From an uncultured Alphaproteobacteria bacterium (lineage in GTDB: Bacteria > Pseudomonadota > Alphaproteobacteria > RF32 > CAG-239), in contig CALXTG010000036.1 of the NCBI GenBank assembly GCA_944391355.1, positions 1 through 7,708 of the forward strand: 7,708 nt of DNA. Direction: 5' to 3'. The translations under genes and the position numbers were made by a program. Below are positions 1 through 6,755 of this stretch, piece after piece. A model generated the notes under the pieces. That model had not been told where the DNA came from. It did not search any database and saw only the letters and a list, made by a program, of their open reading frames with translations. Position 1 is the first letter of the stretch, and each line of letters opens with the position of its first letter.

Positions 1-2386
1 ATTTGCCGAATTTAAATTCTTTGCTGCTGTCAAACGGTTCGGGAACTTTCAGCCCGGCCTGATAAATTTTCTCGCAGTTTTTGTAATCCCCCTCCTGAAC
101 GCCCCAGCGTGCCGCTTCAACCGCAAATTTTGCAATTTCCTGATCAGCGTATTTTTGGCTCTGACAAAAAGCCAGAATGTCTTTGTATTTAGCTTTTTCC
201 AGTTCAGGATCCAACGCTTTCCAGCTTTTGGCAATCATATTCAGCTCCGACAGCGGCCGGGCTTTTTTGTTGCCGTCAATATCGGCATAAACCACATTAT
301 TTTGCAGAAAACGAGCAAAGCTTTCATTCTTGGCCTTAGACATTCCCTGCGGCAGCCAGTAAACCGCATCGTGAGCTGAGAAGAAACCCTGCGTTTTTTT
401 CAGATAAGCCGGAAAATAACAGCCAAAAAGCTCTGCGGCCTTAAAACTGGCCGGAATCAGCCAATCGGCATTTTCTTTATAAAGCTCATTATCGCTATCC
501 TTCCGATAACCGGCGGTCGCTTCCGGCGGCAGATTTTTTTCCTGCCCCAGACAGCCGACCAAAACATTCATACAGCGCTGCTGAGCCGAAAAACTTGTTG
601 CCGCGATGCGCTCAATTTCCATATGGTCAAAAGCAAAACGGCGTTCCTGCTCTGTAGAAAAACGCATATTCCACGCTGCCTGAACAATCTGTTTTTGCTC
701 TTCTGTCACAGAGCCGATATCTTCCCGGAGGCAGTGTTTTAAACAATGGGAAAGAAGCTGAAAGGCGTCCTCTGAGGAGCCGGCTCTTCCTCTTTGCAAA
801 AGGGCTTGCGCAACCTTCGGCGCCAACGACGCGTCTGATTTTGCAATAGAAGATAAAACGCCATAGGCTTCTTCCAGACTTTCCTCATTATTTTTCTCCG
901 ATTGCAAACCGATTCTGAAAACATCCAAAATCTCCGGTGCTAACGAAGCGTCTGTCTGTACAATCGTGGATAAAGCGTTATAGGCAAGCTTCAGAGAATC
1001 GGAATCATTCTGATCTGACTGCAGAGCTGTTTTATAAATATCAAGAACTTCCGGTGTTAATGGGGCATTTGCCTGTGCAATAAAAAATAAAACTCCATAG
1101 GCTTCTTTCAAACTTGCCCAACCATTCTTCTCCGACCGTACGGCAGCTCTAAAAGCCTCAAAAATTTCCGGCGCCAAGGAGATATCCGTTCCCGCAATCT
1201 CTGATAAAATCCTATAGGCGCTTTTCAAGGTTGTCCAATCATTCTTCTCCGACTGTACAGCAACTCTGCAAGTTTCAAGAACCTCCGACGCTAGTGACGG
1301 ATTTTTTGGTGCAATACCAGATAAAATTCCATAGGTATTCCCCAATGTATACTCATTGCTTTTCTCTGACTGTAAAGCGGTTTTATAAATATCAAAAATC
1401 ACCGGCATCAATAACGGATCTTCTTGTGCAATATCCGATAAAGCGCTATAGGTGTCTGCCAAATGATATGTTTCATTATAATCGTCCGGCAGCAGGATAT
1501 TTTTCATAGTCTCCCGAACCTCCGGCACTAATGACGGATTTTCTTTCACGACGGATGACAAAACCCCGCAAGCATATCCTAAATCATATTCATGGTATTT
1601 TCCTTCCCTCAAAGCAGTTTCAAAGACTTCAAAGACCTCCGGCGCCGCTGACGGGCTTTCTTTTACGATATCCGATAAAACTTTGCAGGCGCTTTTCCAA
1701 CTATCTTGATCATTTTTCTCCGACATCAAAAAACAACTGAAAATATCACAAGCTTCTGGCACTAATGACGGATTTTCTTTCACGATATCCGATAAAACTT
1801 TATAGGCAATCTCCAAACTCCCGCTATCATTTTCATCAGATATGATTGACAACAAATTTATCTTCGGTAAACCAATTTGCAAAGTCTCCAATACTTCCGG
1901 TGCTAATGAGGCATCAGCCTTCACGACAGATGATAAGGCTTTATAGGCTTCACCCAAACAATAGCGATTGTTTTTATTTGACCGCAGACCTGTATTGACA
2001 GCAGACAAAACCTCCAAGGCCAATAAAGCATCTGCCTCCACAAGAGACGATAAAGATTCATAAGCTGTTATCAAACTGCCAAACCCAAAAAGAGAAGAAG
2101 TATTTTTTTCTGATTTCAGTGCGGTCTCAAAGGTATCAAAAACCCTCGGAGCTAAGGAGACATCAGCCTTCACGACAGAAGACAAGGCTTTATAGGCTTC
2201 GCTTAGGCTATATCCGTCATTTTTTTGTGACTGCAGACCTGTCTTAACAGTCTCCAAGACCTCTGAGGCCGATGAAACATCGGTTTTCACGACAGAAGAC
2301 AAGGCTTTATAGGCCTCTCTCAAATCAATATCCGCCTCATCTGACATTTTCTGCTTAATCTCAGCCAAAATATCTGCCGCGCTCAT
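1..2386 (-). CDS. Large helical tandem-repeat protein, function unknown (3' end beyond window)
   Basis: The frame is open without a stop from ATG at 2386 to the left edge: 795 codons, so the C-terminus is missing. The start is preceded by GGAG seven bases upstream (TGTGGAGAAAACAG-ATG) and begins MSAADILAEIKQK. There is no signal peptide or membrane segment, so a cytosolic location is likely. Residues 1-21 form a short cap. Residues 22-541 are about thirteen copies of a roughly 39-residue unit with two predicted helices, approximately LxEAYxxLSxIV then SLAPEVLExFxxALxSEKN. Residues 542-795 are not repetitive; they are mixed alpha-helical with several Cys and Trp and include the stretches HDAVYWLPQGM and AKFAVEAARWGVQEGDY. 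The architecture suggests a HEAT- or TPR-like solenoid used for protein binding, but the 39-residue unit matches no family I can name. The gene is transcribed divergently from gap. The reading frame is secure; the function is unknown. Confidence 0.88.
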   Translation of the reverse strand, partial: MSAADILAEIKQKMSDEADIDLREAYKALSSVVKTDVSSASEVLETVKTGLQSQKNDGYSLSEAYKALSSVVKADVSLAPRVFDTFETALKSEKNTSSLFGFGSLITAYESLSSLVEADALLALEVLSAVNTGLRSNKNNRYCLGEAYKALSSVVKADASLAPEVLETLQIGLPKINLLSIISDENDSGSLEIAYKVLSDIVKENPSLVPEACDIFSCFLMSEKNDQDSWKSACKVLSDIVKESPSAAPEVFEVFETALREGKYHEYDLGYACGVLSSVVKENPSLVPEVRETMKNILLPDDYNETYHLADTYSALSDIAQEDPLLMPVIFDIYKTALQSEKSNEYTLGNTYGILSGIAPKNPSLASEVLETCRVAVQSEKNDWTTLKSAYRILSEIAGTDISLAPEIFEAFRAAVRSEKNGWASLKEAYGVLFFIAQANAPLTPEVLDIYKTALQSDQNDSDSLKLAYNALSTIVQTDASLAPEILDVFRIGLQSEKNNEESLEEAYGVLSSIAKSDASLAPKVAQALLQRGRAGSSEDAFQLLSHCLKHCLREDIGSVTEEQKQIVQAAWNMRFSTEQERRFAFDHMEIERIAATSFSAQQRCMNVLVGCLGQEKNLPPEATAGYRKDSDNELYKENADWLIPASFKAAELFGCYFPAYLKKTQGFFSAHDAVYWLPQGMSKAKNESFARFLQNNVVYADIDGNKKARPLSELNMIAKSWKALDPELEKAKYKDILAFCQSQKYADQEIAKFAVEAARWGVQEGDYKNCEKIYQAGLKVPEPFDSSKEFKFGK
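764..2323 (-). repeat. About 13 tandem 117-bp coding repeats (39-residue helical hairpins)
   Basis: Units begin at residues 22, 61, 105, 144, 191, 230, 269, 309, 348, 387, 426, 465 and 504 of the minus-strand protein. Ten of the thirteen are exactly 39 residues; units 2 and 4 carry insertions (44 and 47), unit 7 has 40, and the last is a degenerate 38. Three sub-types occur in blocks: SSVVKAD in units 1-4 (unit 3 diverged), the VVKENPSL or IVKENPSL type in units 5-7, and the IA(Q/K)-type in units 8-13. Some copies are still nearly identical in DNA: 29 bases match exactly between 2169-2197 and 2286-2314. This indicates growth by segmental duplication. The fixed length and the conserved Ala-Tyr, Leu and Pro-Glu-Val positions argue for a structural repeat rather than low-complexity sequence. 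Confidence 0.88.
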
Positions 2387-2422
2387 CTGTTTTCTCCACA
2401 AATTTGTCTAAATATTAAAACA

Positions 2423-2451
2423 ATACTATCACATTTTTAAAATTATGTAAA
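2423..2451 (-). promoter_or_regulatory. Candidate sigma-70-type promoter for the repeat-protein gene
   Basis: Read on the minus strand, TTTACA (5 of 6 to the -35 consensus, 2451-2446) is followed after 17 bases by TAGTAT (4 of 6 to the -10, 2428-2423). This would give a leader of about 30 bases before the Shine-Dalgarno and ATG at 2386. The surroundings are very AT-rich, so chance matches are likely and the call is tentative. Confidence 0.4.
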
Positions 2452-2529
2452 CAAACATTGGACAGATTTAATTTTTATGTCTAAACACTTCCTGAACAGA
2501 GGATGTTTTTTTGTCCGCATAAGTATTTT

Positions 2530-2557
2530 TTAACAGTCTTATCTCCGCCGATATAAA
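2530..2557 (+). promoter_or_regulatory. Candidate upstream promoter (P1) of gap-pgk
   Basis: TTAACA (2530-2535, 5 of 6) and TATAAA (2552-2557, 5 of 6) are separated by 16 bases. Transcription from here would leave a leader of roughly 130 bases before gap, including the hairpin at 2656-2673. It matches the consensus better than the second candidate at 2601-2628; either or both could be used. Confidence 0.42.
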
Positions 2558-2600
2558 AAATTCAAATTGGGAGAGATTTATTTACAGCCTTAAAATTATC

Positions 2601-2628
2601 TTGAAAAAAACGAGATTCGTGTTACATT
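2601..2628 (+). promoter_or_regulatory. Candidate downstream promoter (P2) of gap-pgk
   Basis: TTGAAA (2601-2606, 5 of 6) and TACATT (2623-2628, 4 of 6) are separated by 16 bases. The start point would lie about 60 bases before the gap ATG, so the leader would consist mainly of the GC-rich hairpin and the ribosome binding site. Confidence 0.38.
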
Positions 2629-2655
2629 AGCAGACGATTTTTTAATGTCATGCCT

Positions 2656-2673
2656 GTGCGGGGCGTTCCGCAC
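2656..2673 (+). promoter_or_regulatory. GC-rich hairpin in the gap leader
   Basis: GTGCGG (2656-2661) pairs perfectly with CCGCAC (2668-2673) around a 6-base loop. It ends about ten bases upstream of the AAAAGGA ribosome binding site (2681-2687) and is a clear GC island in an AT-rich intergenic region. No T-run follows, so it is not a terminator. It may stabilise the highly expressed gap mRNA or bind a regulator; neither is shown by the sequence. Confidence 0.45.
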
Positions 2674-2695
2674 TAAACTTAAAAGGATATAAAAT

Positions 2696-3700
2696 ATGAT
2701 TCGTGTAGGTATTAACGGTTTCGGCCGTATCGGCCGTCTGGTTTTCAGAGCCGCTCAGGAAAGAAACGATATTGAAATCGTCGGTATCAATGACCTGATT
2801 GATGTTGACTATATGGCTTATATGCTGCGCTATGACACAATGCACGGCCGTTTCAAAGGCACGGTTGAAGTCAAAGACGGCAAGCTGGTTGTCAACGGCA
2901 AAGCCATCCGCGTTACGGCTGAAAAAAATCCTGCCGATCTGAAATGGGGTGAAATCGGCGCTGACTATGTCGTTGAATCGACCGGTCTGTTCCTCACCAA
3001 AGAAAAAGCTCAGGGTCATATTGACGCCGGCGCTAAATATGTTGTTATGTCTGCGCCTTCTAAAGACGATACGCCGATGTTCGTCTGCGGCGTTAACACC
3101 GATTCCTATGTAAAAGGAACACAGTTTGTTTCGAACGCTTCCTGCACCACCAACTGCCTGGCTCCGATTGCCAAAGTTTTGAACGACGCTTTCGGCATTG
3201 CCGACGGCTTGATGACCACCGTTCATGCCACCACCGCTACTCAGAAAACCGTTGACGGCCCGTCAATGAAAGACTGGAGAGGCGGACGCGCCGCTGCCGG
3301 CAACATTATTCCGTCTTCGACCGGTGCTGCCAAAGCCGTCGGTAAAGTTATTCCGTCTTTGAACGACAAACTGACCGGCATGTCTTTCCGCGTTCCCACG
3401 CTCGATGTTTCGGTTGTTGACCTGACCGTCAACCTCAATAAGCCGACCAGCTATGAAGATATCTGCAAAGTCATGAAAGAAGCTGCCGAAGGCGAACTCA
3501 AAGGCATTTTGGGTTATACCGAAGATCAGGTCGTTTCGTCTGATTTCTTGGGTGATGCCCGCACTTCTATCTTTGATGCCAAAGCCGGTATTCAGTTGAC
3601 CCCGACTTTTGTTAAAGTCGTCAGCTGGTACGATAACGAATGGGGTTATTCAAACAAGGTTCTCGACCTGATTAACCACATGGCTAAAGTTAACGGATAA
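2696..3700 (+). CDS. gap: Glyceraldehyde-3-phosphate dehydrogenase, NAD-dependent type
   Basis: It oxidises and phosphorylates glyceraldehyde 3-phosphate to 1,3-bisphosphoglycerate with NAD, in the cytosol, as a tetramer in this family. The 334-residue length is normal for the family. The N-terminal Rossmann fold shows GINGFGRIGR at residues 5-14 and an Asp at 33 (in GINDL), the residue that favours NAD over NADP. The catalytic Cys150 lies in SNASCTTNCLAP and the partner His177 in TTVHATTATQKTVDGPS. The S-loop motif KDWRGGRAAAGNIIPSSTGA and the C-terminal SWYDNEWGYSN are intact. AAAAGGA lies eight bases before the ATG. It resembles the GapA class of glycolytic enzymes. pgk follows downstream, the next enzyme of the pathway, so co-transcription is expected. 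No defects are seen. Confidence 0.98.
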   Translation: MIRVGINGFGRIGRLVFRAAQERNDIEIVGINDLIDVDYMAYMLRYDTMHGRFKGTVEVKDGKLVVNGKAIRVTAEKNPADLKWGEIGADYVVESTGLFLTKEKAQGHIDAGAKYVVMSAPSKDDTPMFVCGVNTDSYVKGTQFVSNASCTTNCLAPIAKVLNDAFGIADGLMTTVHATTATQKTVDGPSMKDWRGGRAAAGNIIPSSTGAAKAVGKVIPSLNDKLTGMSFRVPTLDVSVVDLTVNLNKPTSYEDICKVMKEAAEGELKGILGYTEDQVVSSDFLGDARTSIFDAKAGIQLTPTFVKVVSWYDNEWGYSNKVLDLINHMAKVNG

Positions 3701-3710
3701 GCATAATAAA

Positions 3711-3750
3711 ACAAACCCTCTTGGTTTATCCAAGGGGGTTTTGTTTTTTG
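3711..3750 (+). terminator. Intercistronic terminator-like hairpin between gap and pgk
   Basis: AAACCCTCTTGG (3713-3724) pairs with CCAAGGGGGTTT (3730-3741) over 12 bp with one G-U, around the loop TTTAT. The stem can extend outward past a single bulge. TGTTTTTTG follows. The pgk Shine-Dalgarno begins at 3755 with no room for a separate promoter after the hairpin. Some read-through must therefore occur, and the element probably attenuates or stabilises the transcript rather than ending it completely. Confidence 0.7.
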
Positions 3751-3765
3751 AGAAGAGGAAAACAA

Positions 3766-4977
3766 ATGAACAATTACAAAACGATAGATGATTTAGGTGA
3801 TTTAAACGGTAAAGTCGCCATGTTGCGCGCCGATTTAAACGTTCCGATGGATGAAAATTTTAACGTTACCAACACGGCCCGTAGTGACCGTACCGTTCCT
3901 ACCATTAAAGAACTGATGGACAAAGGCGCCAAGGTTGTGGTTGTCAGCCACTTCGGCCGTCCCGAAGGCAAAGGCGATATGAAAAATTCGTTGAAACATA
4001 TTGTCAAAAATCTGCAGGAAGCTTTGGGCCATAAGGTTATTTTCGTTGATGACTGCATCGGTCCCAAAGTTGAAGCCGCCATTAAAGAAATGAAAAAAGA
4101 CGAAGTTCTGCTGTTGGAAAATCTGCGTTTTTATAACGAAGAGAAAAAAGGCGACGAAAAATTTGCCGAAGAACTGGTTAAACCGGCCGACGTTTATGTT
4201 TCCGACGCTTTCTCAACCGCTCACCGCGCCCATGCTTCGATGGTTGCCGCCGCCAAACTGCGTCCGGCAGCAATGGGACGCCTGATGGAAGAAGAAGTCA
4301 ATGCTCTGGAAAAAGCTCTGTCGGATCCCAAACGTCCGTTAATGGCGATTGTCGGCGGTTCCAAGGTTTCTACCAAACTCGACCTGCTGAACAACCTGGT
4401 TAAAAAGGTTGATAAACTGGTTATTTCCGGCGGCATGGCGCATACTTTCATGAAAGCCGGCGGCGTTGATACGGTTAATGAAGCCAATTCTTTGGTTCAG
4501 ATGGATATGATTGAAACTTCAAAAGAAATCATGAAAACCGCCAAAGAAAATCATTGTGAAATTCTGCTGCCGCTTGATGTGGTTGTTTCCAAGGAATTTA
4601 AGGCCGATGCCGAACATCAGACCGTCAGTTTGGAGCATATTCCCGCGGAAGGTTGGATTTTGATGGATGTCGGCGCCAAAACCATTGAGATGATTAACAA
4701 AAAACTCGATGAATGCAAAACATTGGTTTGGAACGGTCCGCTCGGCGTGTTTGAGCTGAAACCGTTTGATACCGCTACCAACAAAGTTGCCGATCATGCC
4801 GCGATTCTGACTGGCGAGGGCCGTTTAATGTCGGTTGCCGGCGGCGGTGATACCGTTTCGGCTCTGGAAAATGCCGGCGTTGCCGACAAATTCACTTACA
4901 TTTCCACTGCCGGGGGCGCTTTCCTCGAATGGATGGAAGGTAAAGAATTACCCGGTGTTGTTGTTTTGAAAAAATAA
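3766..4977 (+). CDS. pgk: Phosphoglycerate kinase
   Basis: It transfers phosphate from 1,3-bisphosphoglycerate to ADP, giving 3-phosphoglycerate and ATP, as a cytosolic monomer. The start is the ATG at 3766 (MNNYKTIDDL), with GAGGA six bases upstream, giving 403 residues, usual for bacterial enzymes. An in-frame TTG at 3721 would add 15 residues but lies inside the hairpin and has no ribosome binding site. Family motifs in order: RADLNVP (21-27), SHFGRPEGKG (61-70), LLLENLRFY (115-123), SDAFSTAHRAHAS (146-158), the nucleotide-site GGSKVSTKLDLL (197-208), VWNGPLGVFE (331-340), GGGDTVSAL (369-377) and STAGGAFLEWMEGKELPGV (390-408, numbering approximate at the end). Both the N-terminal substrate lobe and the C-terminal nucleotide lobe are complete. 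It follows gap by 65 bases and is likely expressed with it through the intercistronic hairpin. Confidence 0.98.
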   Translation: MNNYKTIDDLGDLNGKVAMLRADLNVPMDENFNVTNTARSDRTVPTIKELMDKGAKVVVVSHFGRPEGKGDMKNSLKHIVKNLQEALGHKVIFVDDCIGPKVEAAIKEMKKDEVLLLENLRFYNEEKKGDEKFAEELVKPADVYVSDAFSTAHRAHASMVAAAKLRPAAMGRLMEEEVNALEKALSDPKRPLMAIVGGSKVSTKLDLLNNLVKKVDKLVISGGMAHTFMKAGGVDTVNEANSLVQMDMIETSKEIMKTAKENHCEILLPLDVVVSKEFKADAEHQTVSLEHIPAEGWILMDVGAKTIEMINKKLDECKTLVWNGPLGVFELKPFDTATNKVADHAAILTGEGRLMSVAGGGDTVSALENAGVADKFTYISTAGGAFLEWMEGKELPGVVVLKK

Positions 4978-4995
4978 TTTTTACAATATTCGGTT

Positions 4996-5030
4996 AAAAA
5001 CGGCGGAACTATAGTTCTGCCGTTTTTGTT
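4996..5030 (+). terminator. Strong rho-independent terminator after pgk
   Basis: AAAAACGGCGGAAC (4996-5009) pairs with GTTCTGCCGTTTTT (5014-5027) over 14 bp with one G-U, around the loop TATA, 18 bases after the pgk stop. The T-run is part of the stem and followed by GTTT. It separates the glycolytic pair from the next gene. Confidence 0.9.
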
Positions 5031-5044
5031 TGGGTAAAAAAAGC

Positions 5045-5072
5045 TTGTTTTTTGTCCAAAATGTGCTATGAT
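5045..5072 (+). promoter_or_regulatory. Candidate extended -10 promoter for the 537-residue gene
   Basis: TATGAT (5067-5072, 5 of 6) is preceded by TGC, giving an extended -10 motif. A weak TTGTTT (5045-5050, 3 of 6) lies 16 bases upstream. It sits between the pgk terminator and the next gene, so that gene is probably an independent transcription unit with a leader of about 25 bases. Confidence 0.5.
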
Positions 5073-5103
5073 ATGAATAAATTAACAAGAGGGATATTGG
5101 GTC

Positions 5104-6717
5104 ATGACAAAGCATAATGTAATTAACTACCGTTACACCGATGAAATCCGTCGTGAGGAATACAGACCCGAACTGGTGGAAGATGTTTTTGCTCCCGGCG
5201 GCGCGCTGGAAGCTGATGAGAGCCAATATAATCTTTTTCTGAAAGATCCGGAACAATATTCGTTTCTTTACGGTTTTTCCGAAGATATTGCCGCCGATAA
5301 AAATTTTGAAATCGGCCAAAGAAAAGTCCAATATGATCCGGATCATGATAAATTGGCGTTGTTAATGCGGCTGACTCATCCGGCCGATTTAGCTTTCAAA
5401 TTTGAAGACGGAAAAGTCACCGTTCCCGATAATCTCTCTCCGGCGCAAATTAAAGCTCTGGCTCAATTGTTGTGGTTTCACAATATCAGCGGGTTGGAAC
5501 TGCCGGACAGCAATTCGCCGGAATTTAACCAAAACTTTGCCGCGGCCGATGCCGCTGTCAAACAGGAATATCAGGAGAAGCCCAAAGTAATTGCCCCGGT
5601 AGAAAAAGTTGATATGCCGGAAGAGAAAAAAGAAGAAAAAAAACCGGAAATCAAAAAAATTGACGAACATATGAAAAAATGGATGAAGCGTTTGGGCAAA
5701 GACAACCGCTCCTACAAACGTAGCAAAAGCCACTGGGAAGTAACCTGGCGCATTTATCCCGATCCCAACGCCAAAGACAAAGACGGCAAGTGTGAAAAAG
5801 GCGTAACTGCTCATACTTATGAACTTGAAATTAAAGCACATCTTGATAAAAATGGGGTATTAAACATGACATGGAATACCCCAAATAGTAAAAAGCTGAC
5901 AGATGGCCAAGCTGATGAAATTGTTGATATGTGCAAAGGACAGGGCTATACCCATTTCCAGTTTGGTAATGATATGACTGATGAGGATAAGGGAGCTTTC
6001 CGTATGGCATGTGCTCGAAAAGGCATTGTGCCATTAGGAATTTACCCAAATGAAATCCATGTTAGGAAAATGATGGGAGCGGCCACCGATAACCTTTCGG
6101 AAGAAGCTTTGATAAAATACAAAGCGGCTTTAGCTAAACAATTACGTGAGAATATTGCCGAGCAAGGACAGCAGTTTGAAGGCAACCGCCTGGAAAAGAC
6201 CATCAAAAACCTGGAAGGCGCGGTCAAGTATGACAAATTTAACAGCTTTGCCTCGAAAAAGCTCTTGCCTCAAATGATGAAAATTAACGGCAGCAAAGAT
6301 GCCGTGGCTATTATCGCCGCTTGTCAGGTTTATAACGCGATGTTGGTTGAATATGGCGAAGAAGATAATAAGCTGAAAGATTTATCGGCCGATGAATTAC
6401 AGACATTATTTAAACAACGTCTGGAAGCACAAAAATCGGAAGTTCTGAATGAAATTGACGAACGTTATAAAGAAGCCGAAGAAGAAAATGCCAACGGCAA
6501 AGGCGTCAATATGAGCGATATTATCGGCACCATGACCGGGAACGCCAAGTCAGACTTAGACTTTACCATGAGTGACATTAAAGGCGACTGCGGCATTGAT
6601 ATTCAGCGTATTCCGGTAACCAAAGGTAAATTTTCCTATCAGGATCTGAAAAACTACCGCAATGAAAGACAGCAGCCGTTGCCGTACGCGGTGCGAAATA
6701 ACCAGCTTTCCCGCTGA
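5104..6717 (+). CDS. Hypothetical 537-residue soluble protein with a possible LPD7-like central domain
   Basis: I do not recognise the family. The ATG at 5104 follows AAGAGGG with about ten bases spacing. There is no signal peptide or membrane segment. Residues 1-150 form a mixed, acidic region (MTKHNVINYRYTDEIRREEY at the start, then LTHPADLAFKFEDGKVTVPD). Residues 155-200 are a charged Lys/Glu/Pro linker (PEEKKEEKKPEIKKIDEHMK). Residues 210-255 contain HWEVTWRIYPDP and a strand-rich stretch. Residues 265-320 (KLTDGQADEIVDMC, YTHFQFGND, FRMACARKGIVPLGI) weakly resemble the LPD7 domain found in relaxases and polyvalent proteins; this is a pattern match from memory, not a search result. Residues 330-475 are long amphipathic helices with coiled-coil character. 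The coding DNA at about 5850-6170 has different codon use from the rest. The gene ends TGA-TAA-TAA inside its terminator. The reading frame is secure; the function is unknown. Confidence 0.85.
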   Translation: MTKHNVINYRYTDEIRREEYRPELVEDVFAPGGALEADESQYNLFLKDPEQYSFLYGFSEDIAADKNFEIGQRKVQYDPDHDKLALLMRLTHPADLAFKFEDGKVTVPDNLSPAQIKALAQLLWFHNISGLELPDSNSPEFNQNFAAADAAVKQEYQEKPKVIAPVEKVDMPEEKKEEKKPEIKKIDEHMKKWMKRLGKDNRSYKRSKSHWEVTWRIYPDPNAKDKDGKCEKGVTAHTYELEIKAHLDKNGVLNMTWNTPNSKKLTDGQADEIVDMCKGQGYTHFQFGNDMTDEDKGAFRMACARKGIVPLGIYPNEIHVRKMMGAATDNLSEEALIKYKAALAKQLRENIAEQGQQFEGNRLEKTIKNLEGAVKYDKFNSFASKKLLPQMMKINGSKDAVAIIAACQVYNAMLVEYGEEDNKLKDLSADELQTLFKQRLEAQKSEVLNEIDERYKEAEEENANGKGVNMSDIIGTMTGNAKSDLDFTMSDIKGDCGIDIQRIPVTKGKFSYQDLKNYRNERQQPLPYAVRNNQLSR

Positions 6718-6755
6718 TAATAAAAAAGCTTCGGATTTCCGAAGCTTTTTTATTA
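6718..6755. terminator. Bidirectional terminator shared by convergent genes
   Basis: A perfect 17-bp inverted repeat, 6718-6734 and 6739-6755, has the core AAAAAAGCTTCGG and CCGAAGCTTTTTT and a 4-base loop ATTT. T-runs occur on both strands. The plus-strand gene stops at 6717 immediately before it, and the TAA of the minus-strand gene (6753-6755) is the outermost three bases of the stem. Confidence 0.93.

Noticed and set aside
1231..1740. Two plus-strand reading frames of 92 and 69 codons with similar sequence to each other
   Set aside because: They are antisense shadows of the repeat-protein gene; their similarity comes from the 117-bp coding repeats, and they lack ribosome binding sites.
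764..2323. CRISPR-like array
   Set aside because: The periodicity is 117 bp, in frame and with conserved protein sequence; there are no short identical repeats with unique spacers.
2648..3226. 192-codon minus-strand frame opposite gap
   Set aside because: It lies antisense to the highly conserved gap gene and its composition reflects the codon bias of gap. It has no recognisable motif and no other support.
3721..3765. TTG start giving pgk 15 extra residues
   Set aside because: It begins inside the intercistronic hairpin without a Shine-Dalgarno sequence, whereas ATG at 3766 has GAGGA six bases upstream and matches the normal family N-terminus.
5389..5841. 150-codon minus-strand frame rich in Phe and hydrophobic residues
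   Set aside because: It is the antisense of the Lys/Glu-rich linker of the 537-residue gene, which generates artificial Phe-rich 'membrane' sequence.
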